From contig CM057151.1 of the NCBI GenBank assembly GCA_029962745.1, positions 36,865,298 to 36,929,297 of the forward strand: 64,000 nucleotides of DNA. Reading direction: 5' to 3'. Under the pieces are notes generated by a model, which worked only from the letters and a program-made list of their open reading frames with translations, was not told the origin of the DNA and did not search any database. Shown piece by piece: positions 33,913 through 46,765 of the stretch. This DNA comes from Echinometra lucunter (lineage: Eukaryota > Echinodermata > Echinoidea > Camarodonta > Echinometridae). A program made the translations under genes and the position numbers. Numbering within the stretch: the first letter of the stretch is position 1; each line of letters opens with the position of its first letter.

Positions 33913-34445
33913 GGCTCCCAAACTTGCCATTAACTATAACCATACTCACTAAATCTATTTCCACTTTCACTGGCCCTTAAACAAATCAGTCTTTTTTTAA
34001 GAGTAAAATGTATAAGCATTAAAAGAATCATGAAATATTATGTGAAATATTTACATATTTTAAATATTTCATACAGTGAAAACAAAAGTTACATCAAATG
34101 GGTGAAAATTACATGTGTACAGCCTACATACATCTTGATCTCGTTTTCCATTCAACACTTCCAATTCTTGAGCACCATAAATGGACTGACGAACATTTAA
34201 TAAATTTTAAAGTTCAATGACCAGTACATGATAAATAATGAAATGTGTGAAAAGTGGATAAACTTTGGTTGCCCCGGTTGTTTACAAAAATTAGAATAAA
34301 CTGATCAATGTCATGAATGGACAATAATGCTACTCTCAACTGATCAGGTTTATTGAAAGAATTGTACCAATAATGAAAAGAATCGATAAAGCATGTTTTC
34401 CACTCCATTCATGAATCAGATAAAATCGTTGTACAGTGTATTTAA

Positions 34446-35028
34446 AGGAGAATGAAACCCTGGGGAAATATCCATTCAAATGAATAGAGAGAGAGAGACA
34501 AAGAGAAGTAAATTTTAAAAAAGTTCCATCAAAATCGTTTACAGAATATGAGAGTTATGAAAGTTTGAAAAATCTAAATTTACTTTTCTATGGTGATCCT
34601 CAAATTGGCAATGTTGCTTCAAAATGGCAGATTTAGAAGGACAACTCTCAATACAGTGTATGTTTTGTACACAAAATTTCATATTTTCTTCATTATCTCT
34701 AAAGATGCTACCTGTTTCTTTGTGAACCCAACATATGTTGTGTCAAATACATTTTCCAATGATATATCTTCAGCTTAGAAGACAAGCTGCACCTTGAGAG
34801 ATAATGAGGAAAAATATGAAATTTTGTGTGCAAAACATATTGTCCTTCTAAACCTGCCATTTTGAAGCAACATTGCCCATTTGAGGATCGTCATCAAAAG
34901 TAAATTGAGACTTTTCAAACTTTCATAACTTTCTCATTTTGTAACTGATTTTGATGGAACTTTTTAAAATTGCTTCTCTCTATCCCTCTTTTCATTAAAA
35001 TGGATTTTCCCTATGGTTTCATTCTCCT
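34446..35028. mobile_element. Long foldback TTAA element, copy A
   Basis: Inverted ends AGGAGAATGAAACC and GGTTTCATTCTCCT. The arms pair along most of the length (GGCAATGTTGCTTCAAAATG against CATTTTGAAGCAACATTGCC). Left TTAA at 34442-34445; the right flank is TTAG here but TTAA in copy B. Confidence 0.85.
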
Positions 35029-35057
35029 TTAGGAACCCCCCCCCCCCCCCGTAAAAC

Positions 35058-35264
35058 GGTTCCATGACATTTGCTCCGGCGACACTTGCTCCCATGGAAA
35101 AACTGCATATTAAGCCAAACATAAAACCTAACCCCAAACCTAACACTAACCTTAATCCTTAACTCACTCATTCTGAACCAAAACCCCTATTACAACCCTA
35201 ACCCTAATCCTATCTCTTCTGAGAAATTAAGACAGGAGCAATTGTCACAGGAGCAAATGTTGTG
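35058..35264. mobile_element. TTGCTCC-end element, member 2, copy A
   Basis: Reverse orientation relative to 31041-31245, with the CCTAACCCCAAACCTAACAC core. It starts next to a C run. Confidence 0.78.
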
Positions 35265-35423
35265 TAAAAACACTACATCTTGTCTATGGACCACACCCAA
35301 AGACAAGCATGAATGAATCCAGGCTCGATTAGCATTCATGCTATATTCTGGTTCCTTTTATCCTTTGATTGTATTCTATACATGTATCTGTATGTATCTC
35401 ATATGTTTATTATTGGATAAAAT

Positions 35424-35453
35424 TTCAAGTTCAAGTTCAAGTTCAAGTTCAAG
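35424..35453. repeat. (CAAGTT)n hexanucleotide repeat, copy A
   Basis: About five CAAGTT units; the copy B equivalent near 48991-49020 has a changed last unit. Confidence 0.85.
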
Positions 35454-35679
35454 AATCACAAGACATTCCTTTCCTTCTAAGTTTTGGAACAATATCAGAT
35501 ACGTGTACCATGATTACATGTATTCAGGCTGTACAGCTCCACAAAGTATGAATCCATTTATACATCAGTTCTCATAGTGCAGTAGATCCAGTAGATAACA
35601 AGAGAGCTTGACTCTCTTCACACTGGAAAGGAAAGGAGCAAACATAATATAAAATGCTATCAGCCTCTAAGTAGATAGC

Positions 35680-36088
35680 AGGCGCATTCACACACAAGAG
35701 GAATTGAAATTTGAATTGCGATTCAAATCGCGATCCAAATTTCAATTTTATTGCGACTGTTCATACACAGGGAAAGATCAAAATTTGAATCGTGATTCTA
35801 ATCATGATTCAATTTCGATTTTTTTTTTTACCATTCACACACGAGGAAGGAATGAAAACAGGCAGGAAAGCCCTCAAACTTCTCTGCTTAAACTTCTTTA
35901 TAACATGAATACTTTCCACCACACATCAATGAAAAGGACTGCAGCAAACTTTATGATCACAATTAGATTGCAATTATTAGTGAGATTATTCTGTCCACAC
36001 ACCAAATAAATCGAAATTCTAATCGCGATTAGAAAATTTATTTTTGAATCTCACTTTATCACTTTTTACCTTGTGTGTGAATGCCCCT
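35680..36088. mobile_element. MITE with GCATTCACACACAAG ends, short allele
   Basis: Ends AGGCGCATTCACACACAAG and CTTGTGTGTGAATGCCCCT are inverted. The interior has repeated AATCGCGATT-type palindromes. Compared with 49251-49912, about 253 bp is missing. Confidence 0.82.
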
Positions 36089-36384
36089 AGTACTGTATGT
36101 AGTCTACAACTGTGTTTCAATTGAATCATGAACCTATTCTTGCAAGAATCAATGGCTTTTGCAAAGATACAAACCAGCTTCCATAACCACTGTTTCAGAT
36201 CTTTTTCTCCATATATCACATTATACAAACAATATTTTAACAGGCAAGCAATAGATACTTCGTCTATCCTACAGAGAAATCAATAGGTCTAAGGTCATAG
36301 ACAAAAAAAAAAAAAAAATTCTACAAGGCCATAGCCATACATTTAATGTGTCTCTTCCAGTTTGTCTGCAATCATTCTTGCAGG

Positions 36385-37330
36385 TAAATTGTAATATTTG
36401 ACCTCATTTGACCTTTGACTACTTACAAGACTTTGACCCTATAGTAACATTGACATTCCTATAGGGCATCTACCATCCAAGTTTGGTCACAAATGGATTT
36501 ATGGTTCAAATGTTACTAATCCCAGTACATGTAGAAACTTGCAGGAAGATTTTAACATCTGACCTCATTTGACCTCTGTCATCCATATAACATTAAAGTC
36601 ACTTTAAAGGGGGTACCCATGCTGAAACAATGTTAGTTCATTTAAACGAGCATGATTTTATTAACAGAAAATCATATACCTAAAGTTTTTTTTAAAAGTC
36701 GTGTTGCCAAGGAAACCCCCAAATGTGGTAAGATTTCAGGATATTTTTGACTGCTCAGCTGTGACCCAGTTTCAACTGGGTACCCACTTTGACGTCAAAA
36801 TGACGTCAAAGTGGGTACCTTGTCGCGCACTTCTAGCAAAATGCGCGCAAGGGTATAATACATATTGTACAGTCTAGCGCGCAGCACAACTGCAATGCGC
36901 GAAGCTGGGTACCCACTTTTACGTCATACCTCATACTCAAAATTTTGGTCAGCTCTTGACTTTTTATGAGAAAATTAGCCAAAATGCATTGAATTCGATT
37001 GAAAATCATCATATTTTTAATGTCATTCTTCTTAGAATTCTATTCTCGATCATATATCAAAATTTTGTTTACCATTGTGTAATCACTTTAAGGCATCTAC
37101 AGGGTACATCCAAGCTTGATTAGAAACTGACTAGCGGTTTCAAAAGTTACTAACTAAATACTAATAAAAAACATGAAACTTGCCGGTAAATTTCAACATT
37201 TGACCTCATTTGACTTTTGACGCCCAAATAACATTGAGATACCTGTAAGGCACCTACATGTACCGTCAAAGTTTGATTACAAACAGAAACGGACCTCAAA
37301 TTAAGCATAAATTCATCAATGAACTCAATA
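36385..37330. repeat. About 160-bp tandem repeat with TGACCT half-sites, copy A
   Basis: TGACCTCATTTGAC starts at 36399, 36560 and 37201. After removing the 480-bp insertion the spacing is about 161 and 157. Copy B is 50207-50650. Confidence 0.82.
36608..37087. mobile_element. 480-bp TTAA-type insertion present only in copy A
   Basis: Flanked by TTAA at 36604-36607 and 37088-37091; copy B has one TTAA at 50431-50434 with continuous flanks. Ends AGGGGGTACCCA and TGTGTAATCACT match inversely at 8 of 12 bases. A 9-bp TCACTTTAA duplication fits the flanks equally well, so the superfamily is not fixed. Contains a 19-bp-arm hairpin and CG-rich patches. Confidence 0.82.
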
Positions 37331-37665
37331 TTTTTCCACTTCACCTGTACATGTATTTCACTGTTACATTATCCTCCTAAAAACAAGAGTCACACTAAAC
37401 CTAATCAATTCCCATGTAATCACATCAGGTGACAGGTCCCCACAAGGTTTGGGGAAAAATTGTTTTTATAGAGCAAGTTTTGGGGAAATATTTGTTTTGA
37501 AGCTGCAAACACATTTTGAAGGTGGAATAGACAGGGAAAAAATTGTAAAGCCAATTTTCTATATCAATTAAAAAAAAAACCAACACAACAACTACGCATT
37601 TATGTTAGACATTTGTACTGACTTGATTATGTGATCAGCTATCTTGAGGTTTGATTTATCACTTG

Positions 37666-38500
37666 CTACGTAGCAGAAACAACTTCTTCATGATGATCTA
37701 CAGATGCAAACAACAGCCATTAACCTGTTGAGCTCTCTCCTCTTCCCAAGCTGAGCTGAATCTGAATTTCATGGATACTCTGGTCAATTTCAAACTGTTC
37801 TGGGTCTTGCATCAAGTGAAGTACCTGACCATCTCTAGGGTGATCTGAGATAATGACCTCTTGGCAAGTTTCGTCATCCTGGACCACAACTTCAGACACC
37901 TGGTCCATGTAGTTAACACCACTTACTACCTGGACAACAGCAGCCTGATTGGACTGCTCCACCTCTGTTGATGCATTGTTAATGGCTTGCTCAATGTCTT
38001 CAAGGATGTCTGTAAGACCTTCTGTTCAGATCCATGGGCAGCCTCATGCTTTTTGAGGGCCTTGTAGTATTTGAAAGTAGCTCCACAGACTTTGCAGATC
38101 TGTGGTTCAACCCCAGTATGGATAATGAGTTTGTGCTTGCGTAGACTTTTCATACGCAAAAATTTAACATCACAAAGATCACATGGAATTTCTTTTCAGA
38201 GTATGGCAGAGCATGTGGTCTTTCAGGCCTCCTGACTGAGAGAATCTTTTCCCACATTTCTCACATTCAAAGGGCTTCTCCCCTGTGTGAACACGCATAT
38301 GAATCTCCAACTGCTTTTCCCTTTCAAAATGTTTGGAACACACTCCACACGAGAAACGTTCCCACTTGTTGCCTCACAGTGATGCTTCAAAAGCCTTTTT
38401 AGGTGATGATAAATTTTACCGCAGTTTGCACACACATACGCCATCTTTCCTTCAGCTCCATCTATGTGATACCCGCTTATGAGCTTGAAGAGCTTTAGAT
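37666..38500 (-). pseudogene. Partial zinc-finger gene copy with frame breaks, cut by N gap
   Basis: Corresponds to 51007-51850, that is residues about 669-948 of the intact protein (last five fingers and acidic tail). Compared with the intact copy it has small indels near 37708, 37723, 37745, 38011, 38180-38205, 38357 and 38467 that break the frame. Many fall in short base runs, so low-quality consensus at a contig end is at least as likely as real decay. Probably an allele of the gene at 51007-53853. Confidence 0.8.
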
Positions 38501-39000
38501 NNNNNNNNNNNNNNNNNNNNNNNNNNNNNNNNNNNNNNNNNNNNNNNNNNNNNNNNNNNNNNNNNNNNNNNNNNNNNNNNNNNNNNNNNNNNNNNNNNNN
38601 NNNNNNNNNNNNNNNNNNNNNNNNNNNNNNNNNNNNNNNNNNNNNNNNNNNNNNNNNNNNNNNNNNNNNNNNNNNNNNNNNNNNNNNNNNNNNNNNNNNN
38701 NNNNNNNNNNNNNNNNNNNNNNNNNNNNNNNNNNNNNNNNNNNNNNNNNNNNNNNNNNNNNNNNNNNNNNNNNNNNNNNNNNNNNNNNNNNNNNNNNNNN
38801 NNNNNNNNNNNNNNNNNNNNNNNNNNNNNNNNNNNNNNNNNNNNNNNNNNNNNNNNNNNNNNNNNNNNNNNNNNNNNNNNNNNNNNNNNNNNNNNNNNNN
38901 NNNNNNNNNNNNNNNNNNNNNNNNNNNNNNNNNNNNNNNNNNNNNNNNNNNNNNNNNNNNNNNNNNNNNNNNNNNNNNNNNNNNNNNNNNNNNNNNNNNN
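38501..39000. other. Assembly gap, 500 N
   Basis: Second 500-N placeholder. It interrupts a zinc-finger gene copy on its left; on its right the sequence restarts in a copy of the PDIA5-like 3' UTR. Confidence 1.
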
Positions 39001-40372
39001 CAGATTATCACTAGTAACTATTTCTGTGAAATTAAGGAATAAATTTGAATTACATTTTTGAGTTTGTCTTTTATCGATCAAATATGAAAGGCTTTAGTGT
39101 GTATTGGGAGTTTAGAGGGGTAGTATGCTCTGAACTATCAAAAATGCCTGTATCACAACCCTAAGTTTGAAGCTCCTTGTGATGTTGTAATGTCTTTTTG
39201 TAATTCACACAAGCTTTTTTTTTTTATTATGTTACATGTACAGTTTATACCCAAAGTTATATCATAGAAAATGTCTTTTTATGCATCGTGCATTAAGGGA
39301 CACCAGTCTTTTCTCATACATTTACTCATGCTGTAGATGGTGTGAATTGCCTTTTCTCTTTAAAAAAATGGAAATTTACAAATGGGGATTATTTTACTTC
39401 CATCAGAGGGATGGATAGGTCTTCTCCCTGATCTCTGCACAGAAGAATAAGATTTCAGTAACACTGCCTTCTCAGGGTCCTTGTATAGTTGATGATGCGT
39501 AAATTGATGCATGAAATTGACATCTAACATAACCTCACTACCAGAATTTTGCCAAAACACAAGGAAAATATAGTATCATTATCGGGGATGTTCTTGATTT
39601 TATTGGTAGTTAGATTTGAAGTCCATTAAATGAGGATTAATTTTGCTTTTTTCGCAGTGAAATAATTACTAGTACGTGTGCATAAAGCTGAAGTTTGTAA
39701 CAGTTATAGAGAGAAAAACCAGAACAGTTTCATGTGTAGTAGTTGTGTTTTCTATCTTTGCATCTTTGTATTTTATTGTAAAATTCTTCCATTTTTGGAG
39801 TTTTTAAGATTTTGCTTCATATCTAATTTATTTTCTAACTTGGCTTCTGCTGTTATTTCCCATAGTGCAACGCAAAACTTGCAAGTTGATGTCTTAAGGT
39901 GGAGGGTATAATTGATTTTGTTTCCCCAGTATAAGGTACAAATATTCTACAGAGAATAAGATATGTGAACAACAAAAAGTACACGAAATCAACCAAAGGC
40001 ATTTTCAATACATTCTTGGTTAACCTTTTGAAATGTGTGTGAACATAATGAAACGTGAAATGCAAATAACCGCATACCTTGGACTTGCCCGAATACAAAC
40101 ATATTCATGGGGAATATATGGTACTGAAGTTGATTTCATGAAAGTGCTTACAACCAGACAAATGAAAGAAAGAGGAAGAAAAATCTGCTGTCTCCATAGG
40201 AAATCCAGTGATGGGGGGAAATAGTAATTATTACATGTGAAATGCTTAGAAATGTATTAGGTTAAAGAAATTAAAAAGTTGATTTATGATCTCTTAGAGG
40301 AAAGATTCTTCAGTTCCATTGTGTGGGCAGATTGTTTAGCATGTTGAAGAAGTGGCTGAATACAGTCAACTC

Positions 40373-40552
40373 TGCCTAAGTCGAATTTCTTGGGACTGAA
40401 GAAAATGCTTCGACTTAGAGAAAATTTGGCTTATGAGGGGTCAAAAACAATAGAAAATAAAGAATGGGACCAAGTACAGACCTTCCACTTAGGCGATTAT
40501 ACGACTTATGCGACTTCGACTTATGCGACTTCGACTTATGCAGAGTTGACTG
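40373..40552. mobile_element. Tc1/mariner-type MITE, copy B
   Basis: Counterpart of 26775-26965 with TA at 40371-40372 and 40553-40554. Confidence 0.85.
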
Positions 40553-40771
40553 TACTTGTTCTATACATCAAGCAGTCAGTTTTATCTGTCCCTTCTTGAT
40601 CATGTTTGGGGTGACCAAACATATGCTATGGAGATAATTGCTCGGGGGCTTTATTTCATCAAAGAGACATGGGTAGGATCAGGGTCGCAATAGGTTTTAG
40701 CTTTGGGTTAGGTTCGGTATAATTGTGTATGGTCTAAGGTTACAGTTCAGAGGCCAGAAGTGCATCCTACA

Positions 40772-40897
40772 ATGAATAATAATATAATATAAATAATAAT
40801 GATAATGTGTTACATTTATATAGTGCATTATGTGAATACTTTAGTGCGCTTTAAAGTGCGACTGTTAACCCTAACCCTAACCCTAACCCTAACCCTG
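40772..40897. repeat. (AAT)n and telomere-like array, copy B
   Basis: Same structure as 27186-27312, with CCCTAA units from 40866. Confidence 0.85.
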
Positions 40898-41719
40898 ACC
40901 ACTGGATTTCTAGCATGCACTCAAATGTGCACCCATCTCCACTCCTTAGGGAGCATTCCTACCATTTTCCACCATTCATCAACGAGTACATGAAGGGCAG
41001 TGGCAAAGGCAGTCACATTGGCTTTTGGCAATCCTCACAGGTATCCATTTGCTCCTTGGTGGAAAGTGGCAAATTGTAGATTCATACATGTATCTTGCCA
41101 AACGACATTACTACCAGGGAGGGGGTAGGGAGGTGGATGCAAAGACTGTGGCCTGTGTTACCTTTCTCCCCCTGCTTTTCTCAAACAGACCCCAAAAGTA
41201 ATAATAAGAACTTGATAGAATGGAATCATGAATGAATATATAAATTTATTAGGAATACATTACAGGAAGGCATTGAAGGATGTGGCTTATCATTTCATGT
41301 TGCAGGCAAAAATGTGTTTCTGCCTTGCAAAATTTTACTTTACCACTGTCTAATGTAAGCTAGCCTTCTAGTTCAACAAGTATTCTGGTAGACAAAATCA
41401 GGTGAACAGTTTCTAGTGCAGATGCGCAGATTCTTCCAGATTGATTATTAAGTAGAGTTTCTATGTGAAATATAAATCAAAATTTACAATTTATCATTGA
41501 GATAACTGATCAGTATTCATAGCATTTTATGTGTTTTATTTTCTTGGAAAATAGGTGAACTTGTGAGAGAATTGGAAAACATTTGGGACTACAACAATTA
41601 TAGGTTTAGATCATACTTGTTTTTTAACTCTTTAAAACATTTAACAACCTTTTATACTGTCTTTCATTTATTTGTGGCACATTTACGCAAATGACAATTT
41701 ATCATGCAAGAGATTTTGA

Positions 41720-41968
41720 GGGTCTGTTGCAACAAAGGGCTATCTGCATTTTTTGGCAATTTGATAAATCTTGAAATAAAGATTTGTTGCACTGTCACAG
41801 TGCAGTTTAAAGCAGATAGCCATATCTATTTTGGGTGATACCCAGCTGTAGCAAAGTTTGTTGTAGAAACCATTGTTACCTAGCGGTTCCTGGTATCTAC
41901 TGATCATTTTAATTTCGAAATCTCATTCAAATAAAAAATGCAGATAGCCCTTTGTTGCACTAAACCCC
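41720..41968. mobile_element. MITE with about 30-bp inverted ends, copy B
   Basis: Counterpart of 28132-28380. Confidence 0.82.
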
Positions 41969-44628
41969 TTGATTTGTTGTTACACATCTTTAAAGTGAAT
42001 TCAAATGAATTGCCTTCCAAAGACAATTTGAGTGATTTAGTTGTTAAAGAAAGTAAGCTTAATATGTTGAAGTTTTTCTTTTTTTTTTCTTTTTCATTTT
42101 AGTTTTTGGCAAACAAAATTTTAGTATATACTAGTATGCTATACAGAGGACATGTATGTAAATGATAGATAAATCTGTCTTCCATATTTCAATTACTGTG
42201 TTAGTTGTCACTGTATTTATAGAAATGGAAAGTTTATATATGTAGATTTCTCTTCTTACCATATGAAAGAGGTTGTTAATCCTATGAGGTGTTTTTCTGT
42301 ATGATAATACTCTTCATGTGTCTTCATTTTGTCTTTGTAAAGTTCTCAAGGTCAACAATAATTGTCCCATATTAATGCATATAAATATAATTTAAGGAAG
42401 GCAGAAATTTCTCTAAGTGGAGATTATTGTCTACTGCCATATGCATGTTGAAATTGCACAAAGTAAACAAGGTTATGCTGTTTTATATCAAGTGAAGATT
42501 AGATAGAGTTGGAATTGCTCCCGCTCAAAACTGGTTTGAAATTGATGTCAGTTTGTGAACACGATGCTGTTTTTAGCTGGAAATTATCACTTGATATACT
42601 TCTTGTCCATTTGTGATAGAGTAAACTGTTTATGAAAAGTCATAGTGCCAGACTCTAAACTTTGTTCTGGCTAGACTGGGAAAAGTCTTTCTGAAATGCA
42701 GTGCTTGGATAGGACTTAAAGCTTATGTACAGTTTTGGTAGCAAGAAGGAAATAGGCATGAAAGGGATTAAATTAGTCTCACAGTGTTCAGGTTGCAGGA
42801 AAAAGAGACATGTGCGAGGTCATGTGATATTCCGTTCATGATTTCAGATGAATTTTTATGTAAATATGTGAAATGAACATGATGGTATGACTACACTCAG
42901 CCCTACCCTTGGACCCTCTGCAAACCAACCGCTCCCCACTTACAATGCTTTGTTACACTTTGTCACATAAACAGAACTCTCATTGGTCTTACACGTGTGC
43001 AGGCACTGTGAGACTGAGATCAAAACATATTTCACCTTTCATTTGTTTAATATTGAGATTGATGAGGGAAATACTTGACAGCATCTTAGTTTTGCTTGCT
43101 GCTGGCCAGCTAAAAGAAAAGAAATCTGATGAATAGTTTTTGAGGGCCTACCACAACTGTACATAACCTTCAAGTCTTATACAGATGCCATGATAAAATG
43201 CGTTTAAAAAATGCAATTGTTGGGTTTTTTTTCACAAGTGATGCTACAAATGTGCTATACCCATAGTCACCTGCAGATACGGTACAGAAATAAGAAAGGC
43301 AGTATTCTTTTTGTAAACAAAAAGAATAAATAAAACCCTGCATTTTGTCTTAAAATGGTTTGTTGCTGCACATGTGCACAAACCTGTACACAGAGTGAAT
43401 ATGTACATGTACATGTTTTGATATCCAAGGATTATGATTATGATTACGGTTCAGGGAATTTTCAGTCAGTCCCCTTTCTACTTTTGTAATAATTTGACGA
43501 TTTTTAGATATTTATACATCCAGTGTCCACTGTCTTCCTAATCAAAGATATAGTAATATCACTTATTGTATCTGTTTCAACCAAAGTGAAATGTTTCTTA
43601 TGCATTGAAACCATCATGTATTAGTATAATTTGTTTGTGAGGATTTTACCTACATCGAGCTGGCATCTTAGGTTAGGTTTCCTTTGTCTTTGTCTTTGTC
43701 TTTTGGGATATAACATTTTCACTTCAAATGTGCGTCGTTTTGAGTGATTATACAGATGAAATTATGCCGAATCAATCTTGTACTTAATTTTTTATCATTT
43801 TGAAAAATATCCTTGGTTACCGGAATGTCACTCAATCAAATTCATCACTGTGAATGACAATGTAAGTTTCTTCAGAAGAATGCTGCTTCAACTAGTACTT
43901 TCTGTGTGCATTTCAAGAATTAAAAAAAAAAAGAGAAAATGATTGATAATTTTCATCAGTTCAGTCAATAGACTTATCCACCTACATGTACTATCAAGGG
44001 CATGTTTCGAGTACCCTCACTCGAGTATTACTGTACATGACCTAGGGCTTTAATGTTCTGTGTATGATTACTACCCAACATTCCTACACCACTTCATTGT
44101 GAATAATGAAATTTATGAGTTTTTAAAATTTTGTTTTTGTTTTACTTTTTAATCCTTGAGCAATACTCTAGGGCCCTTCAACCAATACAGAATGGTCCCA
44201 TGTCACAAGTTACTATGTTAGGGCCATGTCCGTGTTTTGTTTTTTGGTTTTTTTTTGCCTGGGTGTTTTTAGACATACCCATCTCCCTAGGGGGTAATAT
44301 CCATGTTATACACTTGTGTATGAATATCACACTATTATCAGAGCAAACCTGAAGCCCATCACACACCCTACAACCTTGTACATAATTCTGTACAACTGAA
44401 TTTTGAAAGATAATGCACTGGGGTCAGATTTTTGCATTCATGCCTGTTTGAGATTGGTCCAGAGTGATGTCTTGAATATTGTTGAAAATAATATTGTAGA
44501 AACTTTGACTTATTGAAAACTTTCCCTTAACTGCAAATCACGTGACTCCACACCGGTTACGATGCCAGCTCATATACATTATCTCCAAATGGAGGACTGC
44601 CTACTCAAACGGTGACACAGCATCCCGC

Positions 44629-44835
44629 ACAACGTTTGCTCCTGCGACAGTTGCTCCTGTCTTAATTTCTCTGAAGACATAGGGTTATGGTTGGGGTTGT
44701 GATAGGGATTTTAGTTCAGAATAATGTGAGGATAAATAAGGATTAAGGTTAGTGTTAGGTTTGGGGTTGGGTTTTATGTTTGGCTTGACACTTTTTCCAT
44801 GGGAGCAATTGTCGCCGGAGCAAATGTCATGGAAC
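44629..44835. mobile_element. TTGCTCC-end element, member 1, copy B
   Basis: Counterpart of 31041-31245. Confidence 0.78.
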
Positions 44836-46574
44836 GACTCAAACAGGGTGGTCCTTGTGCTAAGCCTGTGGAAATGAGAGAATCCAGTCGTGAATGGGTT
44901 AAACTATGCTGCTGTCTTGACTTTAATACTTTGACACCATTCTGCACCTAAACCATTGCAATTTCTTTCAGAATTCAGTCATGGGTAGGCTGTAAGGTCT
45001 GCAGTGGCATGTATGTTATATTGCATTGATATTGATGGATGGCCAAATATTATTGTGTACTTATTCTTTATTTCACATCTGCTTCGACATGCATTTGAAA
45101 CATGTGCCTTGTGATCATATTTTCTGATCTTTATTCTTAGAAAACGTTCTGCTTTCATGGGAAGCAATAAATACTGACCAAACAAAATGATTGTTCATGC
45201 CTTATTTTATTCTATGCCTTGCCTTTCACCCTACTTGATCATTTCTATGGGAATCCAAAGTGTATTTCATGTACGTAATACTGATAGAGCAGCAAAATGC
45301 TTGGTTATCTTTCACGGTCGAGTAATAGCTTGCCAGTGGATCCAAAATGCCTGCAATCTGAAGGTAAAATTTACCATCCCTTCTTTTCCCTCATTGGTCC
45401 TCAACAAACAATTATTTTCATTATCGTGGAGATATGAGCAAGAGACTGGATGAATGGAGTGAACGCTCTGAAATACTGTTGTTCCAGAAGGAAACTCGAC
45501 TTTCCCCATCAATCACTTGAGAATTTATTCATGTTCTGGTAAAGTTGTGTTATTCATGTCAAAGATTAATTCATTCTCTTTCAATGCCAAATATGCTATG
45601 GTGTCGCCGCGCATGAATGAATGTGAACGGTATCTACTGAGTGATGTGAGTAGTAGTTGGAGCACTGTGACAGAAGAATGTGTTAGTCTCCAAAAGGGTT
45701 ATTACAGGAAATTGATTCACATTTTCTAGTTTTTCTGGGGTATACAAGGGCAACGACTTTCTCATTGTTTCGATTGGTAAATTGTGTGCTCTTGCTCTTA
45801 ATTTACAAGTGTTTTCCCTCTTTGTACACAATCTTTCATTATTACATACAAAATAGATGGTGCAAACTGTTGTCAAATTCGGCACACGATGATTCCCTAG
45901 CGCCACTGAAAGGTGTCAGGAGTTTGGTGGGGATGCGAGTTGCTATTCATGGTACGACGCCCAGTACTCCTTATGCTACATCAAACATGCCATGATAAAT
46001 ATCTCCTTGAATGATTGCTTCATCATGATGACCAAAAGACTCGTACTAAAGCCAGATGACAATTGCTGTAAAGTTATTTGTTTTTGTTTCTGTTTGTGTT
46101 TTGTTTTTTATCGGATAACCACAGCTGTACAATATAATTAATTGATTTTTGCTAACTTTGGGATAGACGAGTGTGCGGGCCTGTGTAGGATGATCAAGTT
46201 TGCTATGCTAGCACAGCAAACACTATGCTCATGGCAAAACCCCTTACCAAACACAGTGAAGAAGAAGGGGAGGAAGACGGTGGGGTATGGGGGGGGGGGG
46301 GTTGAAGGGGGTGGCAAGGGGGTACAAGCCCGGGCACCACTTTCATTGGGTGCAAAAAAGCAACCCCCAAAAAAGGGAAAAAAAATCCCCATTATTTCAT
46401 ATCCAGCCTACATTTGGTTGATGTTGTATACAGAAGTGACAGTTTTGATACTGATGGCAAAGATTATAAATTTCAAGTGTTTAATTTTTTCCACTGGAGT
46501 CAGAAGCTGGAAAGTGTGCAATTTTAGAACTTGCCCCGGGCACCGTTTCCTCTAGATAGCCATCAGAGGAAGTA

Positions 46575-46765
46575 GAAGAGAAAGGAGGAGGAGGAGGAGG
46601 AGGAGGAGGAGGAGGAGGAGGAGGAGGAGAAGGAGGAGGAGAAGAAGAAAAAGAAAAGTGAAGGTGAAGAAGAAAAAGAAAAAGAAAAAAAAAGAAAAGA
46701 GGAAGAAGAATATGAGGAAGATTGAAAAATAAGAAAAAGAAGAAAAAGAAGAGGGAAGGGCCCAA
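46575..46765. repeat. GGA/GAA purine tract, copy B
   Basis: Counterpart of 32985-33175, differing in repeat number. Confidence 0.9.

Larger units (their letters stand above)
25467..37665. other. Intergenic region between the two genes, copy A
   Basis: About 12 kb. No exon with good protein similarity was recognised. Outside the elements listed, the stretches 28400-31000 and 31250-32950 are plain AT-rich DNA apart from a TTTGTC repeat (30099-30117) and G/C runs near 32695-32705. Confidence 0.6.
25410..38500. repeat. Large direct duplication 2, copy A
   Basis: Begins in the PDIA5-like 3' UTR and ends at the N gap inside the zinc-finger gene. It aligns end to end with 39001-51850. Main length differences: a 480-bp insertion at 36608-37087 and about 253 bp missing from the element at 35680-36088. 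Confidence 0.92.

Noticed and set aside
38223..39081. Open frames across the second gap
   Set aside because: Mostly N; the only real part is the partial zinc-finger copy, already listed.
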